Of a stretch of DNA of 64,000 nucleotides, positions 54,601-64,000 are shown piece by piece. This stretch comes from Aegilops tauschii subsp. strangulata (lineage: Eukaryota > Streptophyta > Magnoliopsida > Poales > Poaceae): positions 248,095,135 to 248,159,134 of the forward strand of contig NC_053037.3 of the NCBI RefSeq assembly GCF_002575655.3, in the 5' to 3' direction. Position numbers and translations under genes: made by a program. How positions within the stretch are numbered: position 1 is the first letter of the stretch; each line of letters opens with the position of its first letter. The notes under the pieces are model-generated. The model was given only the letters and a program-made list of their open reading frames with translations. It did not search any database and had not been told where the DNA came from.

Positions 54601-56466
54601 ATGAACAAGAGTATACTGATTGTTTCTACCATGGTGTACATAATTTTTATCAAATTGCCATGGTCTACCAAGTAATAAGGAACATGCTTGCATGGGTACC
54701 ACATCACAATCAACGTAATCAGCATATGTAGAGATACTAAAATGCACACGAACAGTACGTGTTACCTTAACCTTGCCGCTGTTGTTGAACCATTGGATGT
54801 AGTAAGGATGTGGATGTGGTCTTGTGGTGAGAGATAGCTTCTCCACCATCTCCATGCTAGCCAAGTTGTTACAGCTCCCTCCATCTATGATGACGCGAAC
54901 AGAACGTTCCTTCACAACTCCCTTTGTATGGAACAAATTATGCCTCTGATTTTGCTCTGCTTGTGTGACCTGCACACTCAAAACACGTTGAGCAACTAAA
55001 CATTCATACCTGTCAGCGTCTTCAGGAGCCATGTATTGCGTCTCATTTTCAGAATCATCTCCACCATGTTCTTCACGTGTAATAAGAGCCAAAGTCTCCT
55101 CATCATAGTCACTAGCGGACTCATACCCACCATCCTCAGTAGCAATCATTACACGCTGAGATTTGCATTCTCTCGCATAATGTCCTCTTCCCTTACAACA
55201 ACGACAAATAATATCACTTGTGTGCCCTGTCGATGCCATGGAAGAAGAAGAGCTCTGTGCAGGCCCGGCTGGTGCGCTCTTGGCAGATAGTGGTGGTTGT
55301 GCCTGCTTTCTTGTATCACGGCTGGAGGTGGCACCTGATGGAGGTGATGGTGAAGTGGAAGTAGAGGATGCACGTGGTGTCCATGATGAAGGTCGACCTG
55401 CAGAAAATTTAGTTCGCGCCAATGGCTGTCGATCCTGCACTTCACGTTCAGCTTTACAAGCAAGATGGAATAAACGAGTGATATTATTATAATCCTTATA
55501 CTCTAGAATGGTCTGAATCTCTTTATTTAATCCACCCATAAAACGTGCAAGCATAGCTTCATTCTCCTCAACAATACCACATCTAATCATGCTAGTTTGT
55601 AATTCCTGATAATATTCTTCTACAGAATTTTTCCCTTGTCTTAAGCGCTGCAATTTTTGAAGTAATTCACGTTGATAATATGGTGGAACCCAACGAGTAC
55701 GCATAGCAGTTTTCAAAGCAGCCCAAGTAGCTGGAACAGGATATAATCTACAATGTTCAGACCACCAAACACATGCAAAGCTAGTGAAAGCACAAACAGC
55801 AGCAGGAACACGTCTCTCCTCAGGATATTGTAAACATGTAAATCGTTGTTCAGTTTCTAACTCCCAAGTAAGATATATATCAGGAACATATCTACCCTCA
55901 AATGGTGGAATATTCAATTTCAGTTTAGGGAGATGGTCATGATCTCGTACCTGAGGTGGTGGTGCCGGCCTACCGTTGCGAATATATACCTGAGGTCGAC
56001 CTGCTGGTGGTGGTGCTGGTGGCTGCACGTAGTTCTGATTCTGATCAACCTCATCCTCATAATCGCCCGCATAATCGTCATCCTCCTCAACCGCCGCAGT
56101 AGCAGGAGCCAAAGAAGCATCAAAAGTAGGTGCAGCGGCACCCGAATTTTGACCAGTCTCAATTGGAACGCGCTGTGCTCGTCCCACTTGATTTGGAAGG
56201 CGGCGTTGGAGATGTGGTTGTTGTTGTTGTAGAGGTGCGTCATGTGCAGCCGGTGGTGGTTGGGGAAGACGCTTGAGTAATTCAGTAAACTTGTTATCCA
56301 GCTTTGTCTCGAACGACTTCTCCGCGGCATCTACCTTCTCCATAGCCTCTTCAAATCTGTTTAGCACATCTCCCACCTGGCCACTCATCATTTGCTGAAA
56401 TTTATCATGCAACTCCTTGTTCGTCATGTTCTCCCAATCAGTCTCATCGGCTTGTGATCCTGCCAT
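51343..56466 (-). pseudogene. pol: gag-pol polyprotein of copy C, one premature stop, otherwise open
   Basis: Met at 56466 (MAGSQADETDW). Domains on the minus strand: gag capsid (YYQRELLQKLQRLRQGKNS, FMGGLNKEIQTILEYKDY), an intact zinc knuckle CRCCKGRGHYAREC, protease VIIDGGSCNNLAS, reverse transcriptase with [13 protein letters not shown], RNase H ([12 protein letters not shown]), integrase with HHCC zinc domain and DDE motifs [19 protein letters not shown] and GQTEVV, then [14 protein letters not shown] and [16 protein letters not shown] at 54214-54216 lies between protease and reverse transcriptase in the same phase; CGA to TGA is likely. About 1,700 codons in all. The last 100 codons lie in the 3' LTR and include [14 protein letters not shown]. 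The Met at 54123 is only the first after the stop. All catalytic residues are present. Confidence 0.93.
51647..51657 (-). promoter_or_regulatory. Polypurine tract of copy C
   Basis: The minus strand reads GAATGGGAGGA directly before the 3' LTR. Confidence 0.85.
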
Positions 56467-57614
56467 AGTTAGCAGCAATAGAAACACAAAAGAATATGAT
56501 CCTGCAGACTACTAGGAAGTGGTGGTGATGGTGGTGTGTCACAAAACCGTCAAGCGAATGTCAAATTCTTACCAGTTCTTACCCAGCAGCAGGTGGTGAT
56601 CGGCAACCGTTGTAGTCAAAACTCTCAAAGCTTGGATAGAGCGATTACCAGGGAGAGTCAAACGCACGATGTAGATGTATGTGGAGCTGGGAAGGCTTAT
56701 AATATGGTAGCAAAAATGGTCTGCAATAATCAATTCAGAGATGCAAAGTTGAAGAAACGCTCAACGACGGTACTGTGCTGGTCCTAGGCTAGACCGTGCT
56801 AGAGACGCGAGCCTAGAACACTAACAAAATCACGGCGCTGCACGTAAACAAGGGAAAAGCACACTCTGGAAAGAAAAAATTTGCTCTTTTTTTCGCTCTT
56901 TCTTTCCGCTCTTTTTTGTTGCGAAAAATCACTATAATGGCGAGTGTCTCAAAACTCTTCCCTGGTCAAACTGACAGGATGGGCACAAATTTTTTTTTGA
57001 CTATTTTTTCGGAAATCAGGGCAGCGACGACGAAAAAGTGCGACAAAAAATCACTATGATGGCGAGTGTCTCAAAACACTCCCCAGGACCTACTCTGGCA
57101 AGGAAACACGAAACAGAAAATAGATGGATCTCTAAAACAAACCGAATATGAAAAGAACTCGGATTGGTGGTGGATATATGGTGGTAGGATATGGCAGCGG
57201 TGGTGGTATATGGTAGCGCTGGTGGTATATGGATACGGATCGGTGGTGGTATATGGATACGGATTGGTGGTGGTATATGGATACGGATTCAGAGCGGTGG
57301 CGGATAAGCAATAGTGGTAGATGGCAAGGCGATGATGATGGTGCGGCGGCGGCGTGACAACTTATGACCAGAACTCGAAACTCTAAAAGACTAGACTCTA
57401 AGACCAGCAACTTGACACGACGATGCAACCGCAAATTCAACAAAGCAAAAACCCTAAAAAGATTATGCAAAGGCTCAGATTGGTTCGGATATACTGAACT
57501 AACCCTAATTTTTTTTGTGGCTTTTTCGTGGACTGTAGGTATGAAGAACAGACTCGATCTAAACTACGAAAAACTGTAAAATCTCACCGAGCAACCTGGA
57601 AATCTGATACCACT
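56467..57614 (-). other. Leader of copy C: primer site, minisatellite, hairpin
   Basis: The primer site AGTGGTATCAGATTTCC (minus strand) ends at 57614. A G-rich minisatellite of ~22-30 bp units lies at 57166-57300 (plus strand GGTGGTATATGGATACGGAT). The conserved hairpin is at 56784-56816. No convincing coding frame precedes gag. Confidence 0.8.
56784..56816 (-). promoter_or_regulatory. Conserved leader hairpin (copy C)
   Basis: CTAGGCT 56784-56790 and AGCCTAG 56810-56816, 19 nt apart, as in copies A, B and D. Confidence 0.7.
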
Positions 57615-58531
57615 TGATAGAGGCAAAGGTGTCCCGTCTTTCAATGAGATGATGGATATCGCTTTGATGGAAGTCGACTTTGACGATCCGACTACGAACG
57701 TGCGAGGACGTCGCGCCTTAGCAATCGCTAAACCAACTCCGAGAGGTTATTGACCACGCCGGAGCACGATCAACCTGACCACGAGGGTCTGTTTCCTGCG
57801 AGCAAACGAAGAACAAGCAAGAAACTGAGATTGCAATCTGGATATTGCGAATATAAGATGAAAGCTTTATTGATCAAGGTGGGGTTCTGTGACGCCTTTG
57901 TCTGGTCGTTGAACACAAACGAAGTACGCGAAGTTGCAGCTATGGCAAACTTTTAATCTAAACAAAACCCAAAGTCTAAACGACGCCCTAAGGGCTATAT
58001 ATATGGAGGAAGAGAGGGGAATTTCGTGGCCCTTGGGGAAGGGGTCCGAAACCAACCCTATCTCTTGTTTTCCCACACATACGGACTCTAAAAATAGCCT
58101 ATACTCAAGTATTTCGAAATTACATGGGCCTGGCCCAATAATAAGGTGACGCAGCACCTAGAATAGCCTCTGGACGAAAGTTATGAAGTAGCATCTTGTA
58201 TATTTCGTCCAAGGCCTCATGCACGCATTATGGTGGCTTCAACGTCCTGAAATCATCACTTGTAACTCCGTTTTTGTCCCCCATGCGCATGACATCATCT
58301 CCATGCTTGTTCTTGCTCCAATGTTCATCCTTCTCAAAGCTAGGCCCTTCATTTGTAAGCAAAACAAATGTATCCAATTTAGGCAGCATCATATTCTCAT
58401 GAACATTAGAATCATTACCAAGAAACAAAAGTACCTGGTAATTTAATTGGCGTGTGCGAGTTCTAGTAATTGGTCCAGTATGTATAGCAGCAGGGGCTGT
58501 GGGTGTAACAATGGTATTGATGTCCTCATCA
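57615..58531 (-). mobile_element. 5' LTR of copy C (917 bp)
   Basis: Same ends and length as the 3' LTR. The C-terminal frame inside the LTR is open here too (58228-58428). Confidence 0.93.
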
Positions 58532-58536
58532 ATGTC

Positions 58537-59056
58537 TCACATCATGCGTCTGGACAAGCCCGAAACCTACCTTTGTAACTACCTAGTCACGGAGTAGCGT
58601 TTGGCCAGCCCAAAGCAGGCCTGCCACCATCCCGATTACATGTGCCAGCTCATGTCTTAGGACTTAGGACATATGTTGTACTAGAGACTCACAGATGACA
58701 TATCGCTGCGTCTCATCGATGGGTCTGTCCGCCACGGACCTTATTTTGACTCGGATATGACTATACCAAATCTGACCAGATCCTTCTGAGCCCATATTAT
58801 CCGGTTAGCATCCAATGCTCCATGTCTAGGGAGACATAGCCATCCACCGTATCATATGCTAGTCTAGTTGGCTGCGCGTCTACACAACCCTTTGGACTAT
58901 GCACCTTTTAGAACAGTCATCATACAATGTATAGTCCCACAAACAAGTCACGTACTTGCTGATACACATCATTGATAACGTTCAAGGACTATCTTTATTC
59001 ATAAAAACATAGGAAACATCATCATACATGATTGCTTCTAGGGCATATCTCCAATA
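58537..59056 (-). mobile_element. Copia 3' LTR, proximal part (520 bp)
   Basis: The minus strand starts TATTGGAGATATGCCCTAGA at 59056. The purine tract AAGTGGGAGGC (59057-59067) stands just before it, proving this is the 3' LTR. 58532-58536 is the gypsy insertion duplication. Confidence 0.87.
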
Positions 59057-59076
59057 GCCTCCCACTTGCACTAGAG

Positions 59077-60476
59077 TCAATTACACATACATCGTATGCC
59101 CATAGCTCTAACGCGCCCCTCATGCTTGGGTTGTGGAAGCGGCTTAGTCAGCGGATCTGCAACATTTGCATCCGTGTGAATTTTGCATAACTCTATATCA
59201 CCATTCTTTACGATCTTACGGATCAGGTGATATTTCTGATATATGTGTCTGGTTTTGTGGTGATTCCTCGACTCCTTGTCTTGTGCGATGGCACCAGAAT
59301 TATCACAATAAAGGTCCAAAAGTTTTACCGAGGCTGGGAAAATACCAAGATCATCCAGAAAGTTCCGGATCCAAACAACTTCCTTTGTAGCTTCACAAGC
59401 CGCAATGTATTTGGCTTCTGTGGTAGAATCACCCACCGTATCTTGCTTGGAAATTGTCCAGCTCACGGCTCCTCCATTCATGACGTACAAGAATCCAGAC
59501 AGTGATCGACAATCATCTCGGTTAGTTTGGAAACTAGCGTCGGCATAACCCCTTACGACGAGCTCTTCCTCACCTCCATAAACTAGGAACATCTCTTTAG
59601 TACTTTTCAGGTACTTCAGAATATTCTTTACCACCGCAAAGTGACCCTCACCTGGGATGGCTTCGTATCTACTTGTTAGGCTTATTGCAAAAGCAACATC
59701 AGGCCGCGTACATATCATGGCATACAGGATGGATCCGATTGCCAAGGCATACCGAATCCAACTCATCCTGCTTCGCTCATCAAATGTCGAAGGACTCCGA
59801 GTCTCGCTTAGCCTTATACCATGTGAGACAGGCAAAAACCATTTCTTGGCCTCACTCATGTTGAACCACTTCAACACTTTATCTATGTTAATGCCCAATA
59901 GGTAAACTGCTTCACCGAGGTCCTTCATTGAAAATGTGCCATTCAATGACTCCTTGACCGAGTTCAACATCGAAACATCATTTCTGATCAGTAGTATGTC
60001 ATCCACATACAAGATCAAAAACACTATTGAGCTCCCAGTCAACTGCTTATATAAACAAGCGTTCTCGTCACTTTTGATGAAACCGAGACTAGTGACAACC
60101 TCATCAAAACGAATATTCTAGCTCCGAGATGCTTGCTTCAACCCATAAATGGATCTGTTGAGCTAGTCGGGTCGACAAAACCCTCGGGATATATCATATA
60201 CACGTCCTTGGTTAAATTTCCGTGAAGGAAAGCCGTTTTGACATCCATCTGCCATATCTTGTAATTGAAATATGCAGCTATAGCTTGTACGATCCTCACC
60301 GACTTCACCATCATTACCGGTGAGTAAGACTCGTCGTAGTCAATTCCTTGAACTTGTCCATAACCTTTAGTGACAAGCCGAGCTTTGTGGATCTGAACAT
60401 TTCCATACACATTGGTTTTCTTCTTAAAGACCCATTTGCAACCAATGGCTGTTACACCAGGCGGCGGATCAACCAA
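59077..60476 (-). pseudogene. pol: Copia reverse transcriptase and RNase H, broken
   Basis: 60138-60476 carries the N-terminal RT run: GCKWVFKKKTN, ARLVTKGYGQVQGIDYDE, WQMDVKTAFLHGNL. The segment ends in PEGFVDPTSS, and residues before the usual YGLKQASR appear lost. A TAG near 60119 interrupts after ASRS (family Trp). The frame 59077-60042 resumes with FLILYVDDILLI (YVDD active site) and MKDLGEAVYLLGI, and RNase H with GYADASFQTNRDD, STTEAKYIAACEA and VADPLTKPLP. It copied element RNA to DNA in virus-like particles. Confidence 0.88.
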
Positions 60477-61058
60477 GTCCTAGACTTGATTCTCATCCAT
60501 GGACTTTAACTCGGATCTCATGGCCTGTAGCCATGCCTCGGAGAATGGCTTACCATCGCTTCCGCATACGTGGTCGGCTCATCGCTCTCTAGCAACAAAA
60601 CATCGCACACTCTGTGTAATCTTTCTGACTTTCGTGGTTCCGGTGCCGCTTCCACTACGGGTTCCTTGACAGACTCCTATATGCTCACATCATCAGCCAA
60701 GTTGTCCCCAAGTGGTTGTTGTCCCCGAGTGGTTTTCGAATTTCTTCGAGCTGCACCTGCCTACCGCTAGCTTCTCGCCCGAGAAACTCTTTCTCAAGGA
60801 AGACCCCGTTCCAAGCAACAAACACTTTGTTCACTTAGCGGTTGTAGAAGCTATATCCAAAGGTTTCCCTCGGATATCCCATGAATATGCACTTATCCGA
60901 CTTGGATGTAAGCTTGTTCGACATAAGTCGCTTGACAAATGCTTCACAACCCCAAATCTTTAAAAAAGACAACTTGGGACTCTTCCCAGTCCACATCTCA
61001 TGTGGTGTCTTGTCTATAGATTTATATGGTATTCCGTTGAGTGTAAAAGCTACAGTTT
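60477..61058 (-). pseudogene. Copia integrase-RT linker, degenerate
   Basis: No long frame. Short pieces on the minus strand fit the variable integrase C-terminus (plus strand 60960-61060 mirrors KLGFPVYV-type sequence), with several stops. Confidence 0.5.
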
Positions 61059-61599
61059 CTAGACGTATCCCCAGAATGACAAGGGTAAATCCGATATGCT
61101 CATCATAGATCGAACCATGTCTAACAAGGTACGATTCCTCTGTTCCGGCACACCATTTCTCTGCGGTGTACCCGGAGGTGTGAGTTGAGGTACTATACCT
61201 CGGCTTTTCAGATGATTATCAAACTCTTGGCTCATGTACTCACCTCCACGATCAGATCGTAGAATTTGTAGTCTTGCCAAGCTGATTCTCAACCTCGTTC
61301 TAAAACTCTTTGAACTTTTCAAAAGTTTCCGACTTGTGCCTCATCAAATAGATATATCCATAGCTACTTAAGTCATCGGTAAAAGTCACGAAGTATTGAT
61401 AGCCACCTCTAGCAGTTGTGCTCATTAGACCACACACATCACTCTGTATAAGCTCCAACAGCTCGTACGCCCTCTCGCAACTCTTTGCGAAAGGAGACTT
61501 AGTCATCTTGCTGAGCAAGCATGATTCGCATGTCTCGAACAACCCGAAGTCCGACGAAGTTAGGAGTCCATCATCATGGAGCTTTTTCATGCGTTTCAC
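61059..61599 (-). pseudogene. pol: Copia integrase core and zinc domain, frameshifted
   Basis: 61300-61599 holds the GAG-pre-integrase/zinc part (CESCLLSKMTKSPFAKSCER), the first catalytic Asp region (LELIQSDVCGLM) and YFVTFTDDLSSYGYIYLM. The frame shifts near 61300-61322 and 61059-61322 continues with ILRSDRGGEYMSQEFDNHL, GIVPQLTPPGTPQRNGVPEQ and NRTLLDMVRSMM, which carry the second Asp and the Glu. Confidence 0.88.
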
Positions 61600-61700
61600 A
61601 CTAATGTGTCCAAGCCGGCAATGCTAGAACTATGTCGGATTTATCTCATTAGGCTTATGCCTCTTCACATTCATATTATAGACAGGTTCCGTTTCTAGAT

Positions 61701-62060
61701 TCAAAATAAATAGCCCATCAACAATGGTGCATAGCCGTGGAACATACCATTCAAAGATATTGAACAACCATTGTCCTTTAAATTGAATTCATAACCCTGA
61801 CTCATCAAACATGAGGTAGAAATAATGTCCCGACTAAGTGCAGGAATGTAATAACAATTATTCAATTCCAAAATGAATCCGGAAGGAAGTTGGAGCTGCA
61901 TCGTGCCGACCTCCAATGCACCAACTCTTGCTTTGTTGCTGACCCTGATGTCAATCTCCCCTTGTGCCACACGCCTAGTTCTTACCAGCTCCTGCATCGA
62001 GTTACTAGGTATGTCAGTAAGGTAAATGTCTATAACATATGCAACAAGTGTACCTTTGCC
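61701..62060 (-). pseudogene. pol: Copia protease region
   Basis: The frame 61701-61997 reads MQELVRTRRVAQGEIDIRVS, VGTMQLQLPSGFILELNNCY and YIPALSRDIISTSCL, the usual stretch between protease and integrase. The catalytic DSG triplet expected just upstream is not visible: TDIPSNSMQ stands at that place, so the active site is likely altered. Confidence 0.75.
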
Positions 62061-62104
62061 CGAAGAAGCATTCCCGGCCTTCTTGCCATGCTCTGCAAGC
62101 CACT

Positions 62105-62854
62105 TGCTACAGTTCCTCTTCCAGTGACCAGTCTCCTTGCAATGACAGCAAACGGTCCCTGAGTCCGGTGCAGACTTCGGTGTAGCGGCGGAGATTACCT
62201 TCTCCGTGCCCTTTGCCTTAGCCTTTTTCTTGGACCAACTTTTCTTGAACTTGCCGGAGTTTGCACCATCAACACTTGATGCGTACCTTTCTTAATATCC
62301 TGCTCTGCCACCTTTAGAATCCCATGCAATTCAGTGAGCTTCTTATCCATGTCATGCATATGATAGTTCAAGATGAACGTCCCATAGCTAGGCCGAAGAG
62401 AACCCAGAACTGCATCGATAGCTAGCTCATCCAAGAGCGGGAATCCCAACCGATCCAAAGCTTGCACATATCTGATCATCTTGATCACATGCGGGCTCAG
62501 TGGATCACCTTCCTTCAGCTTACCATCCATCAAGGATTGCCAGACGTCGAACCTTTCGGTCCTAGCCTGTACCTGAAACATGCTCTTGAGACTCTCGACC
62601 ATATAGAAAGCCCCGACATCTTCGAAATGTTGATGCAAATTGGGCTCCATACAAGCCAGCATGAGGCAGCTGATCTCGTTTGACTCATCAATGAGTTTCT
62701 GGTAGGCATTCCTGGTTGTGGCATTAGCAGTATCGGTAGGTTCATTTGGAAGTGGATCCTCTAGAACATGTTCCTCCTTATAGTGCTTGAGAACAATTCT
62801 CAAATTTCTATACCAGGTGGTAAAGTTTGTTCCATTAAGTTTATCATTTTCCAA
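62105..62854 (-). pseudogene. gag: Copia gag with zinc knuckle
   Basis: The Met at 62854 (MENDKLNGTNFTTWYRNLR) starts a typical copia gag (UBN2-like): KLIDESNEISCLMLACMEPN, FDVWQSLMDGKLKEGDPLSP, LTELHGILKVAEQDIKKG. The frame shifts near 62200-62270. The knuckle CCHCKETGHWKRNC is encoded at 62105-62146 in another phase. It binds element RNA and forms the particle. Confidence 0.88.
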
Positions 62855-64000
62855 GATTGATTTTCAATGCAAAGTTGGGTTGAGCAGGTGGTGCCATTGA
62901 TCTACAACAGAAAAATATGCAATCACTAAGCAATGTGTTTATGTAGAGTAATTCAAGCCTTAAACAGAAATACTCCCACTGAAGTCGGCATCCCTCTGCA
63001 AACTCTCAGTGATTCAGGATCCAACTAGCGCATGCGACTAGTGAGCTTTAGCATCACTGCTAGCCAACATACCTATCCGGTAAGCAACTCCTTGCTAATC
63101 GTATCTGTAAACAACTCCTATCGGTCGGGAAGGTATCTCATACCCTGGCCCCCAACCTTCTTTCGACAATGCCCAAAACCGTTTTGATAGCCTTGTCAAG
63201 ATAACCTGAGGCAGTGCATGTCCATGTCTGACACGAACCCTTCAGTTCAAGGACACCTAGCAGCACCCCAATGTTATGAGCCCACCACTAGACATACTTG
63301 ACATGCGAAGGTGCAACATCGAGGATAACAAATTGCTTGATATTAATGAGGGATCATTCTATCATTTTAACATGCATAGAAAGAAGAAGCATAACAATCA
63401 CAAATAAACATATATTGTGAAATAGTATGGCTCCTTCATGATGTTCTTCCAGGTTGGCTCCGACTCCAATGACCATCTAGGAACTCCATCTTGTTCGTCA
63501 CGCCGGCACGCCAAGCCACCAACCTGATCTCTATTATACAACTACTACAACTAGTAATGAATTTTACATAGAGTCACAAGTCGACCCACAGGTCGTTATA
63601 CATTATAATGACGCTCTTTGGCTCCTGTCGGCTAACAAACATGACGCGCAGGCCATGTATAAATTACACACATGCATGACATACACACGAATGATACTAT
63701 TCACATCAAACCCTGCAAAATAAAGTTATGCATAGAATCGCATTCTGCCGGTTTGAGTGATCATGTACGAAATACAAGGCCTACACACAGATCGCATCTG
63801 CACTCCGTTCACGCCGAATTTTCCGATCTGACCGATCTCATTGATCGTCGTGAATCTGATTCGGATTTACGTTTCACTGTTAACCCCGATGGCGGATACC
63901 GATTGGCAGGGGTAGGTTGTGTCATGACCTCATTGATTTTGATCATCAGAAAACATAGCCACATGGATCTCATGTGCAGTTGATCTCATCAACCGTGCAC
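62855..64000 (-). other. Copia leader (partial), non-coding
   Basis: Over 1.1 kb upstream of gag without a supported gene. Neither the primer site nor the 5' LTR is reached before the window ends, so the leader is unusually long or includes a further insertion. Confidence 0.6.

Larger units (their letters stand above)
50730..58531 (-). mobile_element. Ty3/gypsy element, nearly intact (copy C)
   Basis: LTRs 50730-51646 and 57615-58531, both 917 bp and differing at about 16 sites by eye. Flanking bases TTGTC (50725-50729) and ATGTC (58532-58536) match in four of five. The primer site is TGGTATCAGATTTCC and the purine tract GAATGGGAGGA. One polyprotein frame runs from 56466 to 51343, broken by a single stop. 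It is the youngest pol-bearing copy here and the reference for the solo LTR at 5897 and copy D. It is inserted in the copia 3' LTR. Confidence 0.95.
49854..64000 (-). mobile_element. Ty1/copia LTR retrotransposon, 3' LTR and internal region (continues past window)
   Basis: On the minus strand the order is leader, gag, zinc knuckle, integrase, reverse transcriptase, RNase H, then a purine tract and 3' LTR. Integrase before reverse transcriptase defines Ty1/copia. The LTR begins TATTGGAGATATGCCC (family TGTTGGAGATATGCCC) and ends ...CACCCTACA at 49854. The flanking five bases are TCTAC (49849-49853); the 5' LTR is outside the window. The 3' LTR is split by a gypsy element (50730-58531). Coding is frameshifted in many places. 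It resembles the abundant long-LTR copia families of Triticeae (Angela/Maximus-like, from memory). Confidence 0.9.

Noticed and set aside
63672..63983. 103-codon plus-strand frame near the window end
   Set aside because: It is antisense to the copia leader, without a recognisable domain; likely chance.

Overview
This is a plant nuclear window built almost entirely of nested transposable elements. Ty3/gypsy LTR retrotransposons (autonomous-type, gag-only and Athila-type), a Ty1/copia element with a long LTR, and ~0.5 kb tandem arrays are the typical make-up of intergenic DNA in a large grass genome. The LTR and leader types look like those of wheat, barley and relatives (Triticeae). That assignment is from memory of element families, not a search. 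No tRNA, rRNA, CRISPR or intact host gene was seen.

Layout. 1-8929: a minus-strand gypsy LTR and leader, split by a plus-strand member of the same family (719-8295, TSD aaggg). That element is itself split in its integrase by a 917 bp solo LTR (5897-6813, TSD ctacc). 8930-19740: accessory DNA with Ala-rich broken reading frames, a ~0.5 kb tandem array (10360-12230), a ~103 bp repeat (13431-13740), a partial gypsy element with LTR 16347-17289, an Athila-type LTR piece (17290-18740) and a possible two-exon remnant. 19741-30600: an array with a 500 bp period, interrupted by a decayed minus-strand gypsy copy (19990-27532). 30600-49850: a plus-strand multi-exon gene remnant with B3-like sequence, cut inside an exon by a minus-strand Athila-type element (32129-48380, TSD ctcgg). 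That element carries two gag-only gypsy copies: A at 33319-38062 (+, TSD attta) in its 3' LTR and B at 42154-46921 (-, TSD atgtg) in its internal region. 49854-64000: a minus-strand copia element running off the window, its 3' LTR split by a nearly intact minus-strand gypsy copy (50730-58531).

How the parts relate. The pol-bearing gypsy family (solo LTR, 19990-27532, 50730-58531) and the gag-only family (A and B) share LTR ends, a primer-binding site and a conserved leader hairpin. This suggests the gag-only copies use the coding copies' machinery in trans. Order of events: array and gene first, then Athila, copia and the oldest gypsy, then A, then B and the 50730 copy. By-eye LTR differences are about 42/980 for A, about 14/981 for B and about 16/917 for the 50730 copy.
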